Of a stretch of 11,966 nt of DNA, positions 1 through 6,580 are shown piece after piece; the stretch's first letter is position 1, and every line of letters starts with the position of its first letter. The notes beneath the pieces were generated by a model that saw only the letters and a program-made list of their open reading frames with translations, was not told where the DNA came from and did no database searches. Both the position numbers and the translations under genes were made by a program. The stretch is taken from NCBI GenBank assembly GCA_031254385.1, contig JAIRUO010000006.1, positions 1-11,966 of the forward strand, in the 5' to 3' direction. The DNA is from Treponema sp. Its GTDB lineage: Bacteria; Spirochaetota; Spirochaetia; Treponematales; Breznakiellaceae.

Positions 1-44
1 TCCCACATATCAAAAAAGTTCTTCTTAATAAGAAATCCAATCAT
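1..44 (-). CDS. 5' fragment of an unidentified gene, third in the fucI cluster
   Basis: A minus-strand ATG at 42-44 lies 14 bases after the fucI stop codon and opens a frame that runs uninterrupted off the left edge. It reads M-I-G-F-L-I-K-K-N-F-F-D-M-W. A GTGGG stretch about 10 bases upstream is a weak candidate ribosome binding site. The hydrophobic, Lys- and Phe-rich start would suit a small membrane protein, but 14 residues are too few to name a family. Position and spacing suggest co-transcription with fucI. It could also be a chance open frame. Confidence 0.45.
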   Translation of the reverse strand, partial: MIGFLIKKNFFDMW

Positions 45-58
45 GGCTGTTTACCCAC

Positions 59-1873
59 TTACCTAAAAAGAGGGCCCAGGGCGGCACAAGCCCTGTAGTC
101 GGCACCTTCATTATCCATGCCAAAACTGTTCCAGTAACTGGGACGGTAAATATTTTCCGGCGCGACATTGTGCATGCACACCGGGATTCTCAGGATACTT
201 GCCAGGGTGATAAGGTCATTCCCTATATGGCCGTAAGAAACAGAGCCGTGGTTTGCGCCCCAGTTTGCCATTACAGAGTATACATCCTCAAAGGGGCCTT
301 GTCCATTGCAGCGCGGCGCGAACCAGGTAGTAGGCCAGGTGGGATTGGTACGAAGGTCCAGCTTGTCATGCACCTTATCCGGCAGGGTAACGGTATGGCC
401 TTCGGCAATCTGGAGTACGGGCCCAAGCCCCTTGACCAGATTTAGGCGGCTCATGGTAACTGGCATATCGCCTTCCGAAATAAAATCGGAAGAATAGCCG
501 CCGCCCCGAAAATAACCGAGTTCCGCGTAACGCCAGCTTACCGCATCAAGGCAGGCACCCGCTTCTTTTGGGCTTATTTCCCAGAAGGTCTTGATTGCCG
601 GCTTGTTGTTCTTGCGCTGTTTGCCCGTGCCGTCAATGGCCGCCGATCCGGAATTTATAAGGTGGATAAGGCCGTTAGCTGCTTTGCCGTCCGGCTTCCA
701 CGCTGTTACGCGCTTAATTGCATCGGGGCTCCAGTAAGTCCTGACATCCGCAAAAATCTGCGCGGTTCCGGTAAGCAGGTAGCCAAAAAGCATGCAGACA
801 CCGTTAAGACCGTCATTTTCTGTAGCGACTATATAAGGGGATCGTATTCCGTTCCAGTCAAATGACGAATTAAGAATGGCCTCAAGGAAATCGCCATTGG
901 GGAAATGGTCTGTCCACTGCCTCTGCCCCTGGAAACCGGCGGCTATCGCATTATGCCCCAGAGCCTCTTCGTCCAGGCCCCTTCGCTTTAGGTCGGGATT
1001 TCCAATCATCAAGTCCCGGACTATAATCGCCATTTTGACAACCGTTTTCCACGCCTCGTCCTTTTGCTTGCGGTCGTGCTGCTCCTTCTTGGGATTAACA
1101 TCAGGGCCTTCCTTGCAGTTGGCAAGAGTCCATTCCAGGGCGCGTTTGTATTCGGAATTGGAATATATCTTTTCATCAAAACGGCGCACCAGTTCGGACA
1201 TGTCAACGTATTCGTTCCGCATCCCCAGGTATTCCTGGAAAAAATCAGCGTTGATAATGGAGCCCGCAATGCCCATAGAAACAGATCCTATGGAAAGATA
1301 ACTCTTGCCCCTCATCCATACCGCTGCCAGGGCAGAACGTGCAAATTGCAGCAGCTTGTCTTTTACGTCCGCCGGGATTTTGCTGATCTCCGACATATCC
1401 TGAACATCCCTGCCGTAGATTCCAAAAGCCGGAAGCCCTTTTTGCGAATGTGCGGCAAGCACCGCTGCCAGATACACCGCGCCCGGTCGGTCTGTGCCGT
1501 TAAAGCCCCACACCGCTTTGACCGTAAGGGGATCCATGTCCATGGTCTCCGAGCCGTAGCACCAGCAGGGCGTAACTGTCAGGGTTATTCCCACATTTTC
1601 GCGGCTAAACTTTTCCTGGCAGGCCGCAGCTTCGGCAACGCCGCCTATGCAGGTATCCGCGATTACACATTCTACAGCCTGCCCGTTAGGATGCTTAATA
1701 TTTTCTGTAATGAGTTTTGCCGCAGCGAGTGCCATGCCCTTGGTTACTTCTTCCAGGGATTCCCTGACTCCGCGTCTGCGTCCGTCTATAGTAGGTCGTA
1801 TACCGATTTTAGGAGGCTTGCCCTTAAAACGGTAAACCGGATCATTCATTATTAACGATTTTATATCAGCCAT
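59..1873 (-). CDS. fucI: L-fucose isomerase
   Basis: Interconverts L-fucose and L-fuculose in the cytoplasm, the first step of the kinase/aldolase fucose pathway; the family uses Mn2+ and also accepts D-arabinose. The 604-residue product aligns closely with E. coli FucI (591 residues) along its whole length: [13 protein letters not shown] near residue 21, CWCYGSET near 103, [18 protein letters not shown] near 311, and FFAPRC-like and NWGANHG segments near the C-terminus. Metal and catalytic residues are in place: Glu352 (TEND), Asp376 ([10 protein letters not shown]) and His542 (NHG), with almost the same spacing as E. coli Glu337, Asp361 and His528. The N-terminus is about 14 residues longer than in E. 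coli. The ATG has no good Shine-Dalgarno sequence. The gene lies 98 bp downstream of the GH123-like gene, same strand. No fuculokinase, aldolase or fucose transporter is in the window; they may lie beyond the left edge. Confidence 0.97.
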   Translation of the reverse strand: MADIKSLIMNDPVYRFKGKPPKIGIRPTIDGRRRGVRESLEEVTKGMALAAAKLITENIKHPNGQAVECVIADTCIGGVAEAAACQEKFSRENVGITLTVTPCWCYGSETMDMDPLTVKAVWGFNGTDRPGAVYLAAVLAAHSQKGLPAFGIYGRDVQDMSEISKIPADVKDKLLQFARSALAAVWMRGKSYLSIGSVSMGIAGSIINADFFQEYLGMRNEYVDMSELVRRFDEKIYSNSEYKRALEWTLANCKEGPDVNPKKEQHDRKQKDEAWKTVVKMAIIVRDLMIGNPDLKRRGLDEEALGHNAIAAGFQGQRQWTDHFPNGDFLEAILNSSFDWNGIRSPYIVATENDGLNGVCMLFGYLLTGTAQIFADVRTYWSPDAIKRVTAWKPDGKAANGLIHLINSGSAAIDGTGKQRKNNKPAIKTFWEISPKEAGACLDAVSWRYAELGYFRGGGYSSDFISEGDMPVTMSRLNLVKGLGPVLQIAEGHTVTLPDKVHDKLDLRTNPTWPTTWFAPRCNGQGPFEDVYSVMANWGANHGSVSYGHIGNDLITLASILRIPVCMHNVAPENIYRPSYWNSFGMDNEGADYRACAALGPLFR

Positions 1874-1879
1874 AATGCA

Positions 1880-1909
1880 ATAGTAACCCTGATAATGCTC
1901 TCTTGTCTA
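1880..1909 (-). promoter_or_regulatory. candidate sigma-70-type promoter for fucI
   Basis: On the minus strand TAGACA (1904-1909) is followed by an 18-base spacer and TACTAT (1880-1885). These match 5 of 6 and 4 of 6 consensus bases. Transcription would begin at or within a base or two of the fucI ATG, giving a leaderless or nearly leaderless message, which fits the absence of a Shine-Dalgarno sequence. AATAGTA (1879-1885) and TACTATT (1908-1914) also form an inverted repeat with a 22-base loop that spans the promoter. In AT-rich DNA such matches arise by chance, and fucI may simply be transcribed from upstream of the GH123 gene. Confidence 0.3.
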
Positions 1910-1918
1910 CTATTACCT

Positions 1919-1970
1919 CTTTGTGCCGCGAACCAGAGGTTCGATGTACCTTTGTGCCTTTGTGTGAGAT
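1919..1970. repeat. short tandem CTTTGTGCC repeat with an internal hairpin
   Basis: CTTTGTGCC occurs exactly at 1919-1927 and again at 1950-1958, and runs straight into a third, diverged unit CTTTGTGTG (1958-1966). Between the first two copies sits a perfect hairpin, CGAACC (1929-1934), AGA loop, GGTTCG (1938-1943). The block fills the first half of the gap after the GH123 gene. Neither hairpin strand is followed by a T-run, so it is not an obvious terminator. It looks like an interspersed intergenic repeat; its function is unknown. Confidence 0.6.
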
Positions 1971-1971
1971 A

Positions 1972-3678
1972 TTAACTAAGCAGACCTACTGCTTTTTCAC
2001 GTAGGCGAAAATAATATTCCGGTTCCAGCGGATAATGTTCAAAATGAATTTTATCAGGAAAGTCTTCATGGATAAGGGCCAGCACGGATTCCCTGCCAAT
2101 TTTTTCTTCAAGCAGGCAGAGGAGACGTATGTCTTCAAAGCCTTCCCTATGAACTTCTCCCCGTATCGAGGAAAGCGGTTTTCCGTCTTCCCCTGGATAC
2201 ACCAGAAAAGGATCGCCCGCAGGCCATGCCAGGCAGCCGGATGCTTCAAGAAAGGGGTTTATGAGCTTTCGCGAATTTTGTGAATAGTAAAAATTATAGC
2301 CCCATTGCAAAAAGCCTTTGATGTTGAAATAGTACATCAATATTCCCATTGCCCTGGTACGGCTTGAAGGCATGGCGAAAAATCGGTTAGGGACTTTGTA
2401 ATACTGTCCTGTGCAATAGTATACCCAAAGGTCAGGAATTCCTTCTTCAATAAAAGGCGCGGCGTGATTGACCGGTGGAATGGGATGAGTAACAATGCCT
2501 TCTTTATAAAACGCGATGTCGCTTAACGCATCAACCAGCAGGCTTCCTTCTACCAGTTTGGCAATGGTTTCCTTTGCTTTAAGGTAGTTTTCTTTTTGGT
2601 TTATATTCGGTTCATCAGAAACATGAAAGATAACATGATCTTTATTATAACCGTTATCTGCAAGAACTTTACGCAGTGTGGGAATAAACTGCTCTAGAAA
2701 ATTTTGGTAATCATTGCTTCTGGCAGAAACATCCCATCCAAAGATGTTACTTATTTTTCCGTCATCCTTATTACGCGCAGTTATTTTCGGCGTATATTCC
2801 GCGCCCCATTGGGTAAAGAAGTGGGGTATCTCAATGTGGGTAATACTGTGCTTTTTGCACAGGCCGCACCAGCGAACCAATCTATCAAAACAGAATGAAT
2901 ACGCGCTACCGTTTTTTTCAATATCCACAAGCTGGACAGTAGGCCGTTCCCCGCCCGGTTCTGTATCCAGAGGAGGGGTAAAGACCGGGGTGAGCATACA
3001 GTTGATACCGTAGCGTTTAAGCATGGGTTCCATAAACGCCTCGATTATGCGCCAATGATCTTCGCTAAAGACCTCGACTTTGTAATAGGAAGAAAGACAA
3101 TCAGTATGGAACCACTGTGTTTGAAGCAGCGTTTGTTGTGGAAGCGTATAAGGCTTAACATCTAGATATAAACATAGTTCCTTTTTAACGCCGGACGCTT
3201 CTGGGTCTACGGCTTTTCTGCCGTTGGGAAAAACTACTTCGTTCTGTGCTTCGATTTTTATAGTCACTTTATGCAGACCTGTCATGGCATTTGTGATGCC
3301 TGGAAAATCTATCCATATTGACCGGTACTGGTCGGTCATGGGCTTAATGGCATTTGTTTCCATTGGACAGAGCAGATCCGGAAAAAGCCCAGGCTCAGTG
3401 CTTAAATAGGCTGAATCCGTTGTTTCGTGGCATGGGTATTCAGCAGGCGTCAATTCCACCGAGCGGAATACTGGCGCGACAGGAGAGCCTTCAACGATAA
3501 TGTTAAAGGGCGTAACAAAGGGCGCTGGTTTCTCGCCTTTTTCGCGTATGTATACCAGTTGCACTGCCGGGGTTATGCCTTCCAGTACCGGTATGGTTTT
3601 CTCTTTTATGGGACGAGGGCGTTTTAACGGGAATACTTTTTCCAGAGAATCTGCCAGATAGAAATCATATTTGTGCAT
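1972..3678 (-). CDS. GH123/DUF4091-family glycoside hydrolase, probable cytoplasmic beta-N-acetylgalactosaminidase
   Basis: 568 residues, close to the length of characterised GH123 enzymes. The N-terminal third (about 1-180) is beta-rich. A TIM-barrel-like catalytic region follows, with SDEP at 354-357, then the C-terminal block once called DUF4091: GFLQWGYNFY (455-464), AGDPFLVYPGEDG (487-499) and SSIRGEVHREGFED (503-516). Known GH123 enzymes use an adjacent Asp-Glu pair for substrate-assisted removal of beta-linked GalNAc; Asp355-Glu356 fits that pair. There is no signal peptide or lipobox, so it probably acts in the cytoplasm on imported oligosaccharides. The neighbouring fucI suggests fucosylated, GalNAc-containing glycans such as mucin or glycolipid chains, which is inference. 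No Shine-Dalgarno sequence precedes the ATG; a TATAAT lies three bases before it. Family membership is fairly sure, the exact substrate is not. Confidence 0.78.
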   Translation of the reverse strand: MHKYDFYLADSLEKVFPLKRPRPIKEKTIPVLEGITPAVQLVYIREKGEKPAPFVTPFNIIVEGSPVAPVFRSVELTPAEYPCHETTDSAYLSTEPGLFPDLLCPMETNAIKPMTDQYRSIWIDFPGITNAMTGLHKVTIKIEAQNEVVFPNGRKAVDPEASGVKKELCLYLDVKPYTLPQQTLLQTQWFHTDCLSSYYKVEVFSEDHWRIIEAFMEPMLKRYGINCMLTPVFTPPLDTEPGGERPTVQLVDIEKNGSAYSFCFDRLVRWCGLCKKHSITHIEIPHFFTQWGAEYTPKITARNKDDGKISNIFGWDVSARSNDYQNFLEQFIPTLRKVLADNGYNKDHVIFHVSDEPNINQKENYLKAKETIAKLVEGSLLVDALSDIAFYKEGIVTHPIPPVNHAAPFIEEGIPDLWVYYCTGQYYKVPNRFFAMPSSRTRAMGILMYYFNIKGFLQWGYNFYYSQNSRKLINPFLEASGCLAWPAGDPFLVYPGEDGKPLSSIRGEVHREGFEDIRLLCLLEEKIGRESVLALIHEDFPDKIHFEHYPLEPEYYFRLREKAVGLLS

Positions 3679-3754
3679 AGATTATATTATCAGGAAAGCT
3701 CAAAAAATCTAAGAGGGGTTTTCAGAGCATACTAATCTGGTTACCATATATAAA
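3679..3754. promoter_or_regulatory. divergent intergenic region between the GH123 gene and ccdA
   Basis: This 76-bp stretch must serve both divergent genes unless one is internally driven. On the minus strand a perfect TATAAT (3681-3686) stands two bases from the GH123 ATG (3676-3678) with no recognisable TTGACA upstream. On the plus strand TATATA (3746-3751) almost touches the ccdA ATG at 3755. Neither start has a Shine-Dalgarno sequence. If these hexamers are real -10 elements, both messages would be leaderless; otherwise the promoters are not recognisable by eye. Confidence 0.3.
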
Positions 3755-4504
3755 ATGACTGTGGAAATTCCGTTCTTCATGGCTTTTGTTGCTGGCCTGC
3801 TCTCATTTCTTTCGCCCTGTGTGCTGCCCCTGATACCCTCGTATTTCAGCATATTGGGAGGGGGCCATAGCAAAAATGGCGCGTCTATTTGGACAGCCGT
3901 TGCTTTTGTTTTAGGCTTTAGCGCGGTGTTTATCGCCATGGGTATACTGCTCAATACCGTTTTTTTTCTTATTGGCGGAATATCATTGTATATAAATATA
4001 GTGGCGGGGATTATCGTAATTATTCTGGGCCTGAATGTTATTTTTGATTTTCTCATCTTTCTTAATTATGAAAAGCGCCCGTTCCTGTATGGGAAAAAAA
4101 CGGCATTCATCGCGGGCGTGGCTTTTGGCGCTGGCTGGACGCCTTGTGTTGGCCCTGTCCTGACAGCGATATTATTGATGGCAGGCCAAAGCGGAAAAAT
4201 CCTAAGCGCAGTTTTTTACCTGGCCCTGTATTCGGCGGGAATGGCTCTGCCATTTATTCTGGCAGCCCTGTTCTTTGATTTTTTTATGAAGCAGATGGCG
4301 CGTCTTCGATCCGGCATGGTTATTATACGATATGTCAGCGGCATACTGCTTGTGCTCATTGGAATCATGATCCTTACAGGAAGATATTCCGCCTTGAACG
4401 GGCTTATACAAACAAATATTTTTAGGTATATTAATTGGGCAGAAGCACAGGCTCTTCCTTTTAGGCTTCTGGCTCAATTTTTTACATGGCTGCAAAATTT
4501 TTAG
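3755..4504 (+). CDS. ccdA: CcdA-type membrane thiol-disulfide electron carrier (DsbD transmembrane family)
   Basis: Moves reducing equivalents from cytoplasmic thioredoxin across the inner membrane to extracytoplasmic thiol proteins. The 249-residue product is hydrophobic with about six membrane segments, roughly at 7-30, 47-70, 78-103, 118-141, 150-178 and 189-208. Both family half-repeat signatures are present: SFLSPCVLPLIPSY (17-30), with redox Cys22, and GAGWTPCVGPVL (125-136), with Cys131. There is no fused periplasmic or thioredoxin domain as in full-length DsbD. It lies six bases before a TlpA-like lipoprotein gene, its likely partner. The C-terminal tail (210-249) is only moderately hydrophobic and of unclear role. 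No good Shine-Dalgarno sequence is seen; the ATG was chosen because the first membrane segment begins just after it. The gene name reflects family, not proven cytochrome c function. Confidence 0.92.
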   Translation: MTVEIPFFMAFVAGLLSFLSPCVLPLIPSYFSILGGGHSKNGASIWTAVAFVLGFSAVFIAMGILLNTVFFLIGGISLYINIVAGIIVIILGLNVIFDFLIFLNYEKRPFLYGKKTAFIAGVAFGAGWTPCVGPVLTAILLMAGQSGKILSAVFYLALYSAGMALPFILAALFFDFFMKQMARLRSGMVIIRYVSGILLVLIGIMILTGRYSALNGLIQTNIFRYINWAEAQALPFRLLAQFFTWLQNF

Positions 4505-4510
4505 TACGGG

Positions 4511-5101
4511 ATGAATAGGTTGAATATGAAGAAATACAATTTGCTTTTTGTTGTTTGCCTTTTGTTTCTCAATTCCTGTACGCCAAAGTCCCAGGCTGCT
4601 TATACGCCAGAATTGGTCAAAGCCTTTAACGAGGCAGGTTTATCACTGCTCAGTCAAAAAATTACCCCACGGGACTTTACTCTGCCTCTCTTGAGTTCCG
4701 AGTCAGTGCCTGAAGCTTTGCGGAAGGTTCAAAGTTTAAGTGCGCTCAAAGGGAAAGTGGTTTTTCTTAATTTCTGGGCCACCTGGTGCGGCCCCTGCCG
4801 TGTAGAAATGCCATCGATGGAAACTCTATATCTAAAGTATAAAGACAAGGGCTTTGAAATCCTCGCTGTAAATTCCGGCGAGCGTAATTCGGAAGTAATG
4901 TCATTCATGACGAGTTACGGGCTAAGTTTCCCCACGGTTCTTGACACAGATGGAACCGTTAGCCGCTTTTACGGAATCCAGGCCATTCCCACATCATACC
5001 TTATTGACCGCGAAGGAAATATGATACTCCGCCTGGTAGGAAGCATTGACTGGGACACGCCACAGATACACGCCGCCTTGGAATTATTGCTGGAACAATG
5101 A
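4511..5101 (+). CDS. TlpA/ResA-like thioredoxin-fold lipoprotein
   Basis: A membrane-anchored extracytoplasmic thiol-disulfide reductase, probably kept reduced by the CcdA protein encoded six bases upstream. Of 196 residues, 7-22 form a lipoprotein signal (MKKYN, hydrophobic core, then L-N-S-C with lipidated Cys23). Asn at -2 is unusual for an E. coli-type lipobox but fits the looser spirochaetal one. The thioredoxin/AhpC-TSA fold covers about 52-196, with FWATWCGPC (88-96; catalytic Cys93 and Cys96), and AIPTSYLID with the cis-proline Pro160. The start is uncertain: ATG 4511 follows ACGGG directly, but the second ATG at 4526 has AGG six bases upstream and begins a more typical signal (MKKYN). 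Substrates might be apocytochromes or oxidised extracytoplasmic proteins; the window does not say. Confidence 0.93.
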   Translation: MNRLNMKKYNLLFVVCLLFLNSCTPKSQAAYTPELVKAFNEAGLSLLSQKITPRDFTLPLLSSESVPEALRKVQSLSALKGKVVFLNFWATWCGPCRVEMPSMETLYLKYKDKGFEILAVNSGERNSEVMSFMTSYGLSFPTVLDTDGTVSRFYGIQAIPTSYLIDREGNMILRLVGSIDWDTPQIHAALELLLEQ

Positions 5102-5112
5102 ATATCAATTTT

Positions 5113-5257
5113 TAACAACGGATTACGCGGTATACTCAACCGAACCGCGTAGCGGTGTCGTATCAACGATACGCGGTTCCCCTCTTGATATACACGGATA
5201 AGCGAGATTAAAAATCCTCAAATCCTTATCCGTGTTAATCCGTGTAATCCGTGGTTA
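5113..5257. repeat. 145-bp intergenic palindromic element with terminal inverted repeats and ATCCGTGT tandem units
   Basis: It lies between convergent genes. Its ends, 5113-5130 (TAACAACGGATTACGCGG) and 5240-5257, are inverted repeats matching at 16 of 18 positions. Inside are GAACCGCGTA (5142-5151) facing TACGCGGTTC (5170-5179), a perfect 10-bp stem. An alternative hairpin CGTATC-AAC-GATACG (5159-5173) and a third TACGCGGT copy (5124-5131) compete for the same bases. ACACGGATAAG (5192-5202) faces CTTATCCGTGT (5225-5235), a perfect 11-bp stem. The right end is a head-to-tail series TTATCCGTGT, TAATCCGTGT, AATCCGTGG (5226-5254). There is no coding frame. It resembles a REP/MITE-type element; it may also act as a bidirectional transcription stop, although no clear T-run follows the stems. 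Confidence 0.75.
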
Positions 5258-5273
5258 TTTCTTGTGGGGTAAG

Positions 5274-5861
5274 TCACCCCTTCCCAAAAACCTCATTCGC
5301 CATTTCTTTTAATTGATCAATGGCGGCCTGATAGTTTTCTTTTAGCGCGTTCACGTTCTGGTTAAAGAACGCGACAAATTCCGGGTCCTGGAAAGGATCA
5401 AGGGTAATATGTCTTCCCAGGCGGCGGGCCAGTTCTTCTTCTTTTTGCCTTAGCTTGGGGGCGTACTGGCGTTTTATGGCCTCTTCGTACTGAGCGGCTT
5501 CATTCAGGTACTGCCTGAGTATCTGTGAAAATTGTTTTACCGTACTGTTAAAACGGCTGTCATTAAGAATTAGCTGAATTCCCCTGGCTGCTGTTTCGAT
5601 GCGTAACAGATCGTCTTCCTTATCGGGAAGAACAAGCTGGGAGCTTAGTACGTCGAAGATGCCCTGCTTAAGGCTCTCTTTCTCGTCTTTGGGGCATTTC
5701 TTGATTTCATCTTCAAGGGACTTTTTAGGGTCGCCAAGAAATTCGTTAGCAAGTTTTTTCCCCTTCTGTTTTGCCTCAAATTGATTTATGCTGGTTTTAT
5801 CGCTCTTTACAGATTCCGTTTTTTCCAGGGCTATTTCCAAAGCGCTTTTTATTCGTCCCAT
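5274..5861 (-). CDS. conserved-looking protein of unknown function, predicted cytoplasmic and helical
   Basis: The 195-residue product has no signal peptide or membrane segment and no enzyme motif I recognise. It is highly charged and predicted almost wholly alpha-helical. A basic N-terminus (GRIKSALEIALEKTE, 2-16) leads to a Lys/Glu-rich region (20-66), a more hydrophobic helix pair (67-120), and a probable coiled coil around 121-149 rich in Glu, Arg and Gln. A short break with prolines (LDPFQDP, 154-160) precedes a last helix. The N-terminal stretch reminds me of an uncharacterised spirochaete family, but I cannot confirm this. It begins 12 bases after the cyclo-ligase stop, so it is the third gene of that operon; its ATG has only an AT-rich stretch upstream and may depend on translational coupling. 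Function unknown. Confidence 0.85.
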   Translation of the reverse strand: MGRIKSALEIALEKTESVKSDKTSINQFEAKQKGKKLANEFLGDPKKSLEDEIKKCPKDEKESLKQGIFDVLSSQLVLPDKEDDLLRIETAARGIQLILNDSRFNSTVKQFSQILRQYLNEAAQYEEAIKRQYAPKLRQKEEELARRLGRHITLDPFQDPEFVAFFNQNVNALKENYQAAIDQLKEMANEVFGKG

Positions 5862-5873
5862 AATAAAATAATG

Positions 5874-6566
5874 TTAAATTATATTGGTATTTTTGTCCAT
5901 TACGTAAAGAAAATCCACTTTTCTATCTCCTTCTTCAACTGGCACAGCGGGGACAACCTGAAGGTCCATACAAAGCCCTGCGGCCTTATATTCTACGCCC
6001 TTTAGTTCGACAAAAAAGCGGTCGTAAAAACCTCTGCCCCGGCCCAAACGGTTGCCCTGCCTGTCAAAGGCCAGGCCGGGGGTAATGATTAGGGCAGGGA
6101 AGTCTGAGGAATTCATCGGGTCTTTTGGAAGGGGTTCTATGATTCCAAAGGAGTTAATTTCCCAGGGCTTATCGTGAATGGAACTAAAATTTAGCGGGAA
6201 TATGGTTCCCCCCTTGTCTGGAAAAAAAGAGTCTTGATAGGGTGGGGCAAGAGAGTCAAGAGCCAGAAGGTCTCTGGCCCTTACCTGGTAAAAACGGATG
6301 CGGCTTTTTTGCTTTAGTTCGTCTTCCTCAACACGGGGCAGAAACAATTTCTTGTTGTCATTTAGCGCAGCTTCCATTAGGGGCAGGGTATCTATTTCTT
6401 CATCAAAAATTGACATGAAAAGGAGTACGGTTTGAAACTCATGCCATAGAGGGCTAAGGGGGATCTGGGCCGCGGCTTTTAGCCCGGCTTCATGGAACTG
6501 TTCTTCCGGAATAGCGGCCAGAAGTTTTTTCATCTCCTGCCGCAGGGCGGATTTTTCCCCTTTCAT
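5874..6566 (-). CDS. 5-formyltetrahydrofolate cyclo-ligase (5,10-methenyltetrahydrofolate synthetase)
   Basis: ATP-dependent conversion of 5-formyl-THF to 5,10-methenyl-THF, returning a folate storage or inhibitory form to one-carbon metabolism in the cytoplasm. The 230-residue protein has the family's N-terminal KxxLRxxM pattern (5-12), FMSIFDEEIDT (50-60), GIIEP (141-145) and the signature region PGLAFD (163-168) followed by GNRLGRGRGFYDRFF (171-185), the phosphate/ATP-binding loop and the Tyr-Asp pair. It is about 30 residues longer than many bacterial homologues (near 200), mainly from an insertion around 80-135 containing SRIRFYQ and PPYQDSFFPDKGG. It starts 14 bases after the DRTGG gene. 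No Shine-Dalgarno sequence is visible, which suggests coupling to that gene. E. coli calls this gene fau/ygfA; I give no symbol because usage varies. Confidence 0.93.
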   Translation of the reverse strand: MKGEKSALRQEMKKLLAAIPEEQFHEAGLKAAAQIPLSPLWHEFQTVLLFMSIFDEEIDTLPLMEAALNDNKKLFLPRVEEDELKQKSRIRFYQVRARDLLALDSLAPPYQDSFFPDKGGTIFPLNFSSIHDKPWEINSFGIIEPLPKDPMNSSDFPALIITPGLAFDRQGNRLGRGRGFYDRFFVELKGVEYKAAGLCMDLQVVPAVPVEEGDRKVDFLYVMDKNTNII

Positions 6567-6580
6567 AGCGGGAGCTTTGG

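Noticed and set aside
12..34. Possible terminator after fucI (TTCTTA/TAAGAA dyad with a run of six T on the minus strand)
   Set aside because: The dyad has almost no loop, is all A/T except one base pair per arm, and falls inside the likely coding start of the next gene.
1064..1855. 263-codon open frame on the plus strand, antisense to fucI
   Set aside because: It lies entirely inside the convincing fucI gene; its product matches no family I know, has the mixed composition of an antisense shadow, and no ribosome binding site supports it.
3709..4056. 115-codon minus-strand frame over the start of ccdA
   Set aside because: It is complementary to a hydrophobic, well-conserved ccdA reading frame and has no recognisable domain; its length comes from the codon bias of membrane segments.
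5142..5179. Perfect 10-bp stem taken as an intrinsic terminator
   Set aside because: The loop is 18 bases and neither strand has a T-run after the stem. It is better described as part of the palindromic element, although some termination role is not excluded.
5226..5254. CRISPR-like array suggested by three repeated units
   Set aside because: Units are about 10 bases, head to tail with no spacers, and no cas gene is near.
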